A stretch of 64,000 bases of DNA from Porcincola sp945869225 (GTDB taxonomy: Bacteria > Bacillota > Clostridia > Lachnospirales > Lachnospiraceae). Position 1 is the first letter of the stretch. Each line of letters begins with the position of its first letter. The position numbers were made by a program, and so were the translations under genes. Below are positions 17,182 through 25,930 of this stretch, one piece after another. Location: the NCBI RefSeq assembly GCF_052118625.1, contig NZ_JBQKGW010000008.1, positions 1 to 64,000 of the forward strand, written 5' to 3'. Under the pieces are notes generated by a model. That model saw only the letters and a program-made list of their open reading frames with translations. It was not told the origin of the DNA and ran no database searches.

Positions 17182-18702
17182 ATGGAAGACAATGTAATAC
17201 TGACGATGAGAGGAATCTGCATGACATTTCCGGGTGTCAAGGCGCTCGATCATGTAGACTTCACGCTGCGAAAAGGGGAGATCATGGCGCTGATGGGCGA
17301 GAATGGCGCCGGGAAATCGACTCTGATCAAATGCCTGACAGGCGTCAACAAATTTGAAGCGGGGGAGATTCATCTGGAGGGGATAGACGGGGCGATTGTC
17401 AACAAGGACACGCTGGATGCCCAGAAGAAGGGGATCTCAACCGTGTACCAGGAGGTCAACCTATGCCCGAATCTGTCGGTCGCGGAGAATCTGTTTATCG
17501 GGCGGGAGCCGATGACAAAGTTCCATACAGTCGACCGCCGCGCGATGAACAAGCGGGCGGAGGAGCTGATGAAGAGCCTGAATCTTCCGGTTGATGTGCG
17601 CAGGAAGCTGGAGGACTATTCGATCGCGCTCCAGGAGATGGTGGCCATCGCCCGTGCGGTGGATATGGACTCGAAGGTTCTGATCCTGGATGAGCCGACT
17701 TCCTCGCTCGATGACCAGGAGGTTGAGAAGCTGTTCACGATGATGCGCGCGCTGAAGAAGAAAGGCGTCGGCATCATCTTTGTCACGCATTTCCTGGAAC
17801 AGGTCTATGAGGTCTGCGATTCCATCACGGTTCTCAGAAATGGACGCCTGGTCGGTTCCTATACGGTGGCGGAGCTGCCGAGGGTGCGCCTTGTTGCGGC
17901 TATGCTTGGAAAGGACTTCGATGATCTGGCCGCCATCAAGACAGACAGCACCGAGGACAAGTCGAAGGCTCCGGTTTATCTCGAGGCAAAGGGACTGAGT
18001 CATACCGGGACGATCAAGCCGTTTGACCTGACCATTCACAAGGGCGAGGTGATCGGTCTGACAGGACTTCTCGGGTCCGGGCGAAGCGAGATGGCCCGTG
18101 TCATCTACGGCGCGGACAGAGCCTCCACCGGAAGCATCAGCATCAACGGGAAGCCTTCGAAGATCAAGGCGCCGATTGATTCCATGATGCTCGGCATGGG
18201 CATGCTCCCGGATGACCGCAAGGTCGAGGGAATCATCGGGGACCTGTCGGTCCGGGAGAATATCTGCCTTGCGATCCAGGCGAAGGCCGGGATCTTCAAA
18301 AAGATTCCGATGCAGAAGCAGATTGAGATCGCGGACAAGTACATCAAGCTGCTTGAGATCAAGACGGCAAGCCGTGAGACGCTCGTCAAACAGCTGTCGG
18401 GCGGGAACCAGCAGAAAGTCATCCTTGCCCGGTGGCTTGCGACAAACTGTGATTTCCTGATTCTGGACGAGCCGACGCGAGGCATCGACATCGGGACAAA
18501 GACGGAGATTCAGAAGCTGGTCATTCAGCTGGCGAAGGAAGGAAAGAGTCTGATTTTCATATCCTCGGAGATTGAGGAGATGCTTCGTACCTGCAACCGG
18601 ATGGTTGTCCTGAGAGACGGGGCGAAGGTCGGAGAGATTGAAGGACGCGATATGAACCAGATGTCGGTCATGGATGCAATTGCAGGAGGTGCGGAGAAAT
18701 GA
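17182..18702 (+). CDS. ytfR: Sugar ABC transporter ATPase with two nucleotide-binding domains (YtfR-like)
   Basis: Duplicated ATPase of the RbsA/MglA/YtfR class, 506 residues. The first half has Walker A GENGAGKST and Walker B VLILDEPTSSLDD. The second half has a degenerate Walker A (GLLGSGRSE), typical of the class, the signature LSGGNQQKV and LILDEPTRGID. It powers uptake with the two permeases that follow. The start at 17182 follows AGGAGG. The stop overlaps the first permease start (ATGA), so expression is coupled. Confidence 0.95.
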   Translation: MEDNVILTMRGICMTFPGVKALDHVDFTLRKGEIMALMGENGAGKSTLIKCLTGVNKFEAGEIHLEGIDGAIVNKDTLDAQKKGISTVYQEVNLCPNLSVAENLFIGREPMTKFHTVDRRAMNKRAEELMKSLNLPVDVRRKLEDYSIALQEMVAIARAVDMDSKVLILDEPTSSLDDQEVEKLFTMMRALKKKGVGIIFVTHFLEQVYEVCDSITVLRNGRLVGSYTVAELPRVRLVAAMLGKDFDDLAAIKTDSTEDKSKAPVYLEAKGLSHTGTIKPFDLTIHKGEVIGLTGLLGSGRSEMARVIYGADRASTGSISINGKPSKIKAPIDSMMLGMGMLPDDRKVEGIIGDLSVRENICLAIQAKAGIFKKIPMQKQIEIADKYIKLLEIKTASRETLVKQLSGGNQQKVILARWLATNCDFLILDEPTRGIDIGTKTEIQKLVIQLAKEGKSLIFISSEIEEMLRTCNRMVVLRDGAKVGEIEGRDMNQMSVMDAIAGGAEK

Positions 18703-19757
18703 GTAAACTGAAAGCACTGACGCACAGAAAGCTGTTTCTGCCGATCGTCAGTATGATTCTGGTCATGCTGATCAACGTCATCTACGATACGGCGACCGGC
18801 AGCGCGCCATTCTCATTCTTCTACATCACGGTGAAGAACGGTGTCCTCTATGGAAGACTGATTGATGTTCTGAATCGCGGCAGCGAGATCGCAATTCTGG
18901 CCATTGGAATGACGATCGTCGTGTCGGCGTCGGCCGGAACCGATATTTCCGTCGGCTCGGTCATGGCGCTCTATTCCGCGGTCTGCTGCGTGACGCTTGC
19001 AGGCTTCGGGGTCACAAACACCAGCACCTATGCAAGGCCGCTGATTGTCGGCATCCTTCTCGGGATCATGGTCTGTGTCCTGTGCGGCGTGATCAACGGC
19101 TTCTTCGTCGCCTACCTGAACATTCAGCCCATGGTGGCCACGCTGATTCTCTGGTCGGCCGGCCGGGCGATCGGGCTTCTGCTCTGCAACAGCCAGTATG
19201 TCTATATCCGTGTTCCGTCCTTCCGTGTCATCGGCGGCTACATCGGTTTTCTTCCGACACCGATTCTGGTTGTCGCCATCTGCATCACGATCATGACGCT
19301 GCTTCTGAAGTTCACGGCGCTCGGAACCTATGTGCAGTCTGTGGGCATCAACAAGAAAGCGGCCCGGATTGCAGGCTTCAATTCGGCGCGGATTATCTTT
19401 CTGGCCTACGTGATCTGCGGTCTGTGCGCGGGACTTGCAGGGATGGTTGCGACCTCCCGCATCTACTCGGCTGATACGAACAACATCGGTCTGAACATGG
19501 AACTGGATGCGATCCTTTCTGTCGCGCTTGGCGGAAACAGCCTTGCCGGTGGCAAGTTCTCGCTGGCGGGATCCCTGATCGGGGCCTACACCATCCAGGC
19601 CATCACGACGACCATGTACGCGCTCGGTGTGGATCCGGCACAGGCACCGGTCTTCAAGGCAGTCGTGGTTCTGATCATCGTTGTCATCCAGGCGCAGCCG
19701 GTGAAGGATTTCTTCGCGGCGCGCGCGGCAAGAAAAGCAGTGAAGGAGGCGGCATAA
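18699..19757 (+). CDS. ytfT: Sugar ABC transporter permease 1 (YtfT-like)
   Basis: A 352-residue BPD_transp_2 permease with about nine membrane helices. IGMTIVVSASAGTDISVGSVMAL is the conserved central motif of ribose/galactofuranose permeases, and LGGNSLAGGKF near the C-terminus is the EAA-like coupling loop region. It overlaps the ATPase gene by four bases and ends one base before the second permease starts. It works with YjfF-like permease 2 as a heterodimer. Confidence 0.94.
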   Translation: MSKLKALTHRKLFLPIVSMILVMLINVIYDTATGSAPFSFFYITVKNGVLYGRLIDVLNRGSEIAILAIGMTIVVSASAGTDISVGSVMALYSAVCCVTLAGFGVTNTSTYARPLIVGILLGIMVCVLCGVINGFFVAYLNIQPMVATLILWSAGRAIGLLLCNSQYVYIRVPSFRVIGGYIGFLPTPILVVAICITIMTLLLKFTALGTYVQSVGINKKAARIAGFNSARIIFLAYVICGLCAGLAGMVATSRIYSADTNNIGLNMELDAILSVALGGNSLAGGKFSLAGSLIGAYTIQAITTTMYALGVDPAQAPVFKAVVVLIIVVIQAQPVKDFFAARAARKAVKEAA

Positions 19758-19758
19758 C

Positions 19759-20769
19759 ATGAATAAGAAGAGAAGCGTCAATGTGCTGCTTCTGATCACG
19801 ATCCTGCTGTTCGTCGTGATGTATATAGCAGGCATTGTCATCTACGGAAGCAAAGGCTTTACGCATTTTCAGACATTTCTGAATATCCTGATCAACAACG
19901 CAGGACTGATCTGCGTGACCTGCGGCATGACCTGCGTCATGCTGACCGGCGGGATCGACATCTCCGTCGGTTCTCTGGTCGCGATGGACTGCATGATCAT
20001 CGCAGTCGGTGTCACCCGCTGGATGTGGCCGGCATGGGCGTTGATTCTGTTTATCCTGGCAGTGGGTGTTTTGTTCGGGCTTGTCCAGGGCTTCTGCATC
20101 GCGTACCTGGAGATCCAGCCGTTCATCATCACGATGGCCGGTATGTTCTTCGCAAGAGGCATGACGGCCGTTCTGGATGTTCATCAGATCTCTGTCACGG
20201 ATGAGACGTTCACGAAGCTGTCCAGCCTGAAGATCACGCTTCCGTTCGGCGGATACACAAACCCGAAAGGCATGTATGTGGCTCCGTTTATCCGGATTTC
20301 CGTGATCATCGCGCTGATTGTTGTCCTGCTGACCGGCTTCATGCTGCGCAAGACCCGCTTCGGACGCAGTCTGTATGCGGTCGGCGGAAACCAGGTCAGC
20401 GCGACCCTGATGGGGCTGGATGTCAAGAAGACGCAGCTTCGGGCGTACGTGCTCTCCAGTGTGCTGACCAGCATCGGCGGCTTCTGCTACGTTCTGAACA
20501 CGATGTGCGGCACCACGACGCAGGCGGTCGGCATGGAAATGAGCGCCATATCCTCCGCGGTCATCGGCGGGACGCTTCTGACCGGCGGTGTCGGCACGAT
20601 CATCGGCTCCGTCTTTGGCGTGCTGATCAACGGAACAATCTCGTCACTTGTCAAATTCAACGGACATCTGCTCGCCTCCTGGGCGAACATCGTGACAGCC
20701 TTTCTGCTGATGCTCTTCATCGTACTGCAGGCTGTGTTCGCGAAGATCCGTGAGATGCAGAAGAAATAA
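19759..20769 (+). CDS. yjfF: Sugar ABC transporter permease 2 (YjfF-like)
   Basis: A 336-residue BPD_transp_2 permease with the motif GMTCVMLTGGIDISVGSLVAM and a second conserved segment IGGTLLTGGVGTIIG. It completes the YtfQ-YtfR-YtfT-YjfF set in the same order as in E. coli. The next gene, a flavoprotein, starts 12 bases after its stop with its own GGAGG, so the operon extends beyond transport. Confidence 0.93.
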   Translation: MNKKRSVNVLLLITILLFVVMYIAGIVIYGSKGFTHFQTFLNILINNAGLICVTCGMTCVMLTGGIDISVGSLVAMDCMIIAVGVTRWMWPAWALILFILAVGVLFGLVQGFCIAYLEIQPFIITMAGMFFARGMTAVLDVHQISVTDETFTKLSSLKITLPFGGYTNPKGMYVAPFIRISVIIALIVVLLTGFMLRKTRFGRSLYAVGGNQVSATLMGLDVKKTQLRAYVLSSVLTSIGGFCYVLNTMCGTTTQAVGMEMSAISSAVIGGTLLTGGVGTIIGSVFGVLINGTISSLVKFNGHLLASWANIVTAFLLMLFIVLQAVFAKIREMQKK

Positions 20770-20781
20770 GGAGGCGGCAGA

Positions 20782-22194
20782 ATGGAACGTGCTGGGAACG
20801 ATCACAAGGAGCGGATCTGCATCATCGGAGGCGGGCCGGCGGGTGTCTCCGCCGCCATGTATCTCCAGAAAAAGGGATATCACCAGGTCGAGATCTATGA
20901 GAAGCTGAATAAGGTCGGAGGCAAGGCCTGGTCGCCCAGATTCGAGGTGAACGGCGAAAGCCGCGCCTATGAGATGGGCGCGATCATGGGTGCGAAGACC
21001 TACTACGCGGTACATGAGCTGGAGCGGTTTGCGGGAATCGATCACGACGGCCCTGAGATGCGCCGGATGTACAGGAATGCGGACGGGCAGGAAATCTTCC
21101 CGTTTGACCCTCAGAAGGAATTTTCCCTAGGCAAGCTAGCCGGGCTCCTGCGGATGAAGAGCCAGATGAAGAAGCTCGTGAAGATCATGGACACGAAGTA
21201 CAAGGGCTATGATCTGTATGGCCATGTCGGCGTGGCGAAGGGGCGGTATTCCGGTCTTTCCAAGGAAGAAAGCCGGGCGCTCCACAGGGTCAGCGGTGTG
21301 AACCCGAACTTGAAGGACCTGGCGCTTCCATTTGACGAATTCTGCAGAAAGAACGGGGTCGAGGATGTCCAGAAGATCTGGATTGCACCCTTTACCTCCT
21401 TCGGATATGGGTTCTTCGATGAAATCCCGGCTGCCTATGTCATGAAGTATCTCGATACGACGACGGCCATCGAGTTCATTGCGATGCGGCTCTGGACCTG
21501 GAAGGACGGGACCCAGAGCATCTACGAGGCAGTCAACAGAAAGCTGGAGAACCCGGTTCACCTGAACACGGAGGTCGTGAAGGTGGAGCGTCCGGATGAC
21601 GGGAAGGTCTATGTGACGGTGCGCCAGGATGGAACCGAGCGGACAGAAGTGTTCGACAGGCTGATCATCACGACCCCGCTCGATCATTTCCTGACCTATG
21701 CGGATGCGGACGAGGACGAGCACACCCTGTTCACAAAGATCCGGCATGAGGAGTACGTCGACTTCCTCGCAACGTTCCGGCCGAATGACGGCCCGACGAT
21801 TTCCGGCTATATTTTCGACAACATGACACCTGAACGGAGAGGCCATGCGATGGTATACTATCATCGGTGGAAGGATCTGACCGACAACTGCCCGTGCTCG
21901 GTGTATGCGCTCCGGAACCATGCCGGAGACGAGGATGTGCCGTATGACGAGACGATCCGGAAGATGACGGACGATATGGCGATCTGCGGGTTCCCTGTGC
22001 AGAAACGGCTGCTTGAGCAGGAGACCTACTACTGCCCGCATGTAACGCCTGAGGATTACGCAGCCGGCTGGTATGACAGGCTGGACGCGCTGCAGGGCAG
22101 ACGCGGGACGTACTATGCGGGGGAGATTCTCTCCTTCGGCGATATGGAGGATACTTGCGCATCCTCACGTGACATCGTCGGCAGATTCTTCTGA
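20782..22194 (+). CDS. FAD-dependent amine-oxidase-like flavoprotein
   Basis: A 470-residue flavoprotein. The N-terminal FAD fold has IGGGPAGVSAAMYL (residues about 14-27), an acidic end to the second strand (EIYEKL) and the GG-doublet motif NKVGGKAWS. LIITTPLDHF and a C-terminal YYAGEILSFGDMEDTCAS segment complete the FAD site as in flavin amine oxidases and protoporphyrinogen-oxidase-like enzymes. I do not recognise the specific reaction. It lies 12 bases after the sugar permease, so it belongs to the sugar operon and may oxidise or isomerise the imported compound. UDP-galactopyranose mutase was considered, but the sequence does not fit. Confidence 0.8.
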   Translation: MERAGNDHKERICIIGGGPAGVSAAMYLQKKGYHQVEIYEKLNKVGGKAWSPRFEVNGESRAYEMGAIMGAKTYYAVHELERFAGIDHDGPEMRRMYRNADGQEIFPFDPQKEFSLGKLAGLLRMKSQMKKLVKIMDTKYKGYDLYGHVGVAKGRYSGLSKEESRALHRVSGVNPNLKDLALPFDEFCRKNGVEDVQKIWIAPFTSFGYGFFDEIPAAYVMKYLDTTTAIEFIAMRLWTWKDGTQSIYEAVNRKLENPVHLNTEVVKVERPDDGKVYVTVRQDGTERTEVFDRLIITTPLDHFLTYADADEDEHTLFTKIRHEEYVDFLATFRPNDGPTISGYIFDNMTPERRGHAMVYYHRWKDLTDNCPCSVYALRNHAGDEDVPYDETIRKMTDDMAICGFPVQKRLLEQETYYCPHVTPEDYAAGWYDRLDALQGRRGTYYAGEILSFGDMEDTCASSRDIVGRFF

Positions 22195-22199
22195 CTGAA

Positions 22200-22342
22200 T
22201 GCCGGATGCCCCTGGCTTTGCAGTGCTGTGAGGCGGTGGGACGCCGCCGCCGGGGGAGGTCCTGACTGAAAAAAGGACCTCGGGCTTTGTGGAAGGGCAT
22301 ATGAGCGTCTGAGTGAGATGTGTGGAAAAGGAGTGTACAGAT
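22200..22342 (+). promoter_or_regulatory. Intergenic hairpins before the Fe-S flavoprotein gene
   Basis: The 148-base gap contains two stems: GGCGG/CCGCC around 22231-22250 and GAGGTCC (22256-22262) with GGACCTC (22275-22281) closing an A-rich loop. No T run follows, so it is not a normal terminator. It may set the ratio of the two flavoproteins or protect the mRNA. Confidence 0.35.
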
Positions 22343-25165
22343 ATGATCAGCGATGATCCGAAGAACAAAGAGCGGATGGCGGCATGGAAGGTCGGCGATC
22401 CGATGATCAACGAGCACGATTTCTGGCCGGACGAGGATGGGAAGCCCGTCGACAAGGAGAAGGAGAAGATGATCCTGAAGCTTGCGACCATCATCACCGA
22501 CCGCTATGCCAAAAAGTTTACCCATACGTTGAACACAAAGGATCCGGAGTACTGGATGCTGGACAGAATCCTGACGAAGGAAGAGGCCAGCTTCCTGCTG
22601 TCCTTTAAAAAGACCCGGGTTCCGTATTCGGTCGATCAGCTCGCGAAGATGAACCGTATGACGAACGGGGAAGCAAAGGAGATGTGCATCCACCTCTGCG
22701 TCTACGGTTTTCTGGAGTCTGTCCGCCGCAAGGAGGAGCCCCATGAGAAGATGTACGACCTGCCGATCTTTGTGCCGGGCATCGCGGAGTTCATGATGAT
22801 GAACGATCAGCTGACGACGGAGCATCCGGAGCTGGCGACGTTCTTCAATCTGATGACTCAGCTGCCTCTCGGGGGAATCACCCAGATGGTGCCGCCCGGA
22901 GGCGCCGGGATCGGGATGCATGTCATCCCGGTTGAGGAAGCCATCCAGGCGGACAACCGGTCTGTGTCCGTTGAGTTCATTTCTCACTGGCTGAAGAAGT
23001 ATGACAAGCTTTCCGTCGGCATCTGCACCTGCAGAAAGCAGCAGCGGATGCGCGGAGAGGGCAGCGGGGAGATCGAGGGCGAATACTGCATCGGCCTCGG
23101 CGATCTGGCAGAGTACAGCGTTGACCGCCACATGGGACGGTACATCACCTACGACGAGGCGATGGAGATCGTACAGCGGGCGGAGCGCAAGGGCTATGTC
23201 CATCAGATCACGAACATCGACGGCTCCGACAAGATTGTCGGTCTGTGCAACTGCGCGCCGGGCGTCTGCAACGCAATCCGGACCTCGCAGCTGTACAACA
23301 CCCCGAACATGTCGGCATCCGCATACCGTGCGCATGTCGACAAGACAAAGTGTGTCGCCTGCGGCAAATGCGTGGAGGTATGTCCGGTCGGCGCCGCGAA
23401 GCTGGGACAGAAGCTCTGCACGAAACACGGGGATGTCACCTATCCGGTGACGGAGCTCCCGGATGCGAAGAGCTGGGGACCGGAGCACTGGAACTACAAC
23501 TACCGGGAAACCTCGAAGATCAACTGCTATGAGACCGGCACATCGCCCTGCAAGACGGCCTGTCCGGTGCATCTGTCCGTCCAGGGCTACATCAAAATGG
23601 CTGCAGAGGGGCGTTATCTGGATGCGCTGAAGCTGATCAAGCAGGACAATCCGTTCCCGGCGGTCTGCGGGTCTGTCTGCAACAGGCGCTGCGAGGACCG
23701 CTGCACGAGAGGGACCATCGACCAGCCGCTGGCGATCGATGAGATCAAGAAGTTCCTGGCGGCGCAGGAGCTGAAGGCGGAGAGCCGCTATGTGCCGCTG
23801 TGCGAAAACGGCGAGGGCAAGTTCTTCCCGCAGAAGGTCGCCGTGATCGGGGCAGGTCCCGCCGGGATGTCGGCTGCCTACTTCCTCAGAAGGGAAGGCT
23901 ATCCGGTCACTGTCTTTGAGAAGGAGAAGGCGCCGGGCGGTATGCTGACCTATGGCATCCCGAGCTTCCGTCTGGAGAAGGATGTGCTGGATGCGGAGAT
24001 TGATGTTCTGCGTCAGATGGGCGTGGAGTTTGAGTGCGGTGTGGAGGTCGGAAAGGATACGACGATCCAGAAACTCCGGGAGGAGGGCTACAAGGCATTC
24101 TTCCTCGCCATCGGGATGCAGGGCGGCAGAAAAACCGGCGTGCCGGGTGAGGACGCGGAAGGCGTCGAGACCGGCGTCGATTTTCTCAGAAGAATCAACC
24201 ACGACCATTCCATCCGCCTGTCGGGGCGCACGGTGGTCATCGGCGGCGGCAATGTCGCGGTCGATGTCGCTCGGACGGCCGTCCGCGCCGGATCTGACAA
24301 GGTGACGATGCTCTGCCTCGAGGCGCCGGATGAGATGCGGGCGTCCAGGGAGGAAGTCGAGGAGGCCAGATCGGAAGGCATCGATGTGAAGAACAGCTGG
24401 GGACCGAAGGAGATCCTGACGAAGGACGGGAAGGTCTGCGGCATCACGTTCAAAAAGTGCACAGCTGTCTTTGACAGCCAGAAGCATTTCAATCCGTCCT
24501 ATGACGAGAATGAGACCATCACGCTTGAGTGCGAGAACGTGCTGCTCTCAATCGGACAGTCGGTGATCTGGGGGGATTTGCTGAAGGGCACCAGGGTTGA
24601 GCTGAACGGAAATGGAACCGCCAGGGCGGACAAGGTGACGCTTCAGACGGCGGAGCCGGATATCTTTGTGGGCGGCGACGTGTACCACGGCGCGCGGTTT
24701 GCGATCGACGCGATTGCGGACGGCCGCGAGGGAATGGTGTCCATCAACCGGTTTGTCCACCCGGGGCAGTCGCTCACCATCAACCGCGACCTGCGGGCGT
24801 TCATCGAGCTTGACCGGGATGATATCGAGGTGGAAGGCTTCGACAATGCAAAGCGCCAGATTCCGGGGCACAAGGCCGGCATCGCGACGCAGACCTTTGA
24901 GGATCTGAGAATCCCGCTGACAGAAGAGCAGGTGAAGACCGAGGCCGCCAGATGTCTGGGCTGCGGGGCAACGACGGTCGACGACAACCGCTGCATCGGC
25001 TGCGGCCTGTGTACGACGAAGTGCAACTTCGACGCGATTCATCTGACGAGGGATGTGCCGGCAGCCTCCGACATGTACAAGGCCGAGCAGAAGTTCGGAC
25101 AGATTGGAAAGTACGCCATCTCAAGAGGCGTAAAGATCGTCCGCTCGAAGCTTGGAAAAGATTAA
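22343..25165 (+). CDS. Fusion of Fe-S winged-helix protein with GltD-type flavin oxidoreductase
   Basis: A 940-residue multi-domain redox protein. Residues about 1-330 resemble stand-alone Clostridia and archaeal Fe-S proteins: a helical, winged-helix-like start, CTC (228-230), Cys249, CNC (302-304) and Cys309. A ferredoxin unit follows (Cys337, 340, 343, 347). Next come a GltD-type cysteine-rich helical domain (about 395-455), an FAD site GAGPAGMSAAYFL (from 503), an NAD(P) site GGGNVAVDVARTA and GGDVYHGARFAIDAIADG. A last CxxC-x-CIGCGLCTTKC ferredoxin unit ends the protein. GltD-like parts move electrons between NAD(P)H and Fe-S clusters; the partner and substrate are unknown. ATG at 22343 follows AAGGAG by nine bases. 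Confidence 0.87.
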   Translation: MISDDPKNKERMAAWKVGDPMINEHDFWPDEDGKPVDKEKEKMILKLATIITDRYAKKFTHTLNTKDPEYWMLDRILTKEEASFLLSFKKTRVPYSVDQLAKMNRMTNGEAKEMCIHLCVYGFLESVRRKEEPHEKMYDLPIFVPGIAEFMMMNDQLTTEHPELATFFNLMTQLPLGGITQMVPPGGAGIGMHVIPVEEAIQADNRSVSVEFISHWLKKYDKLSVGICTCRKQQRMRGEGSGEIEGEYCIGLGDLAEYSVDRHMGRYITYDEAMEIVQRAERKGYVHQITNIDGSDKIVGLCNCAPGVCNAIRTSQLYNTPNMSASAYRAHVDKTKCVACGKCVEVCPVGAAKLGQKLCTKHGDVTYPVTELPDAKSWGPEHWNYNYRETSKINCYETGTSPCKTACPVHLSVQGYIKMAAEGRYLDALKLIKQDNPFPAVCGSVCNRRCEDRCTRGTIDQPLAIDEIKKFLAAQELKAESRYVPLCENGEGKFFPQKVAVIGAGPAGMSAAYFLRREGYPVTVFEKEKAPGGMLTYGIPSFRLEKDVLDAEIDVLRQMGVEFECGVEVGKDTTIQKLREEGYKAFFLAIGMQGGRKTGVPGEDAEGVETGVDFLRRINHDHSIRLSGRTVVIGGGNVAVDVARTAVRAGSDKVTMLCLEAPDEMRASREEVEEARSEGIDVKNSWGPKEILTKDGKVCGITFKKCTAVFDSQKHFNPSYDENETITLECENVLLSIGQSVIWGDLLKGTRVELNGNGTARADKVTLQTAEPDIFVGGDVYHGARFAIDAIADGREGMVSINRFVHPGQSLTINRDLRAFIELDRDDIEVEGFDNAKRQIPGHKAGIATQTFEDLRIPLTEEQVKTEAARCLGCGATTVDDNRCIGCGLCTTKCNFDAIHLTRDVPAASDMYKAEQKFGQIGKYAISRGVKIVRSKLGKD

Positions 25166-25185
25166 AAGGATTAAATAACAGAACA

Positions 25186-25224
25186 GACGCCCGCCCTGCC
25201 GGAAGGCAGGGCGGGCGTCTTATT
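25186..25224. terminator. Strong GC-rich terminator between convergent genes
   Basis: A perfect 15-base stem (25186-25200 with 25205-25219) with the loop GGAA and a TTATT tail lies between the Fe-S flavoprotein and the minus-strand hypB gene. It should stop the plus-strand transcript. Confidence 0.88.
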
Positions 25225-25264
25225 GAAGATAGCTTCTGAAGATAGCTTCTTTGGGCCGTCAGAC

Positions 25265-25930
25265 TCAGCCGCGGGACTCAAGCTGCGCCTTCAGCCAGTC
25301 TGTCCACTGGTCAAAGCCTTCGCCGGTCTTCGCAGAGAGGAAGAAGATCTTCGCGTCCGGATTCAGGGCGTGGATCCTTGCCGTCACAGCCTCATCGTCA
25401 AAGGCGAAGAATTTCTTTGTGTCGATTTTATTGATCAAGACAACCTGGCAGACCTGGAACATCAGCGGATATTTGAGGGGCTTGTCATCGCCCTCGGGAA
25501 CGGAGAGAATCTCAACGTTGACACTGGCGCCGGTGTCATTCTCTGCCGGGCAGACAAGATTTCCGACATTCTCCAGAAAAATCAGATCGAAATCCTTCGA
25601 TGAAAATTCGAAAAGTGCCTGCTTTGTCATAGCGGCATCCATGGCGCATTCGCCGCCGGTGTGAACCTGGATGGAGGGGATACCCTCGCACTCCATCTTC
25701 TCGGCATCGATGGCATAGTCGATATCCGCTTCCATGACGCCGATCCGATACTGCTTTTTCAGCTCGCGGATGGTGCGGAGCAGGACCGATGTCTTTCCGG
25801 CGCCCGGGGATGCCATGATGTTGACCAGAAAGGTCTGATCAGCCTGATTCTGCCGGCGGATTTCGTCCGCAATCCTGTTGTTTTCATCAAAGATGCCCGT
25901 ATGGACATCGATTACACGAACCTTGCTCAT
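25265..25930 (-). CDS. hypB: HypB paralogue 1, GTPase lacking the metal-site His
   Basis: HypB-family GTPase of 221 residues, normally delivering nickel to enzymes with HypA. It has Walker A SPGAGKT (41-47), ENVGNLVCPAE with Cys127, and NKID. The dimer-interface metal site in known HypB is Cys-His plus the later Cys. Here the Cys-His pair reads Cys95-Ala96, so the His is missing, while the adjacent paralogue keeps it. It overlaps that paralogue by four bases and ends the hypA-hypB-hypB operon. It may be a partner subunit, a GTPase with weaker nickel binding, or specialised for another client. No N-terminal His-rich stretch is present. Confidence 0.9.
   Translation of the reverse strand: MSKVRVIDVHTGIFDENNRIADEIRRQNQADQTFLVNIMASPGAGKTSVLLRTIRELKKQYRIGVMEADIDYAIDAEKMECEGIPSIQVHTGGECAMDAAMTKQALFEFSSKDFDLIFLENVGNLVCPAENDTGASVNVEILSVPEGDDKPLKYPLMFQVCQVVLINKIDTKKFFAFDDEAVTARIHALNPDAKIFFLSAKTGEGFDQWTDWLKAQLESRG

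Noticed and set aside
20782..22194. UDP-galactopyranose mutase linked to galactofuranose uptake
   Set aside because: The FAD motif is shared, but the conserved mutase segments and length do not match.
21731..24487. 918-codon open frame on the minus strand
   Set aside because: It lies opposite two well-defined flavoprotein genes, is His/Arg/Leu-rich like other shadow frames, and has no motif.
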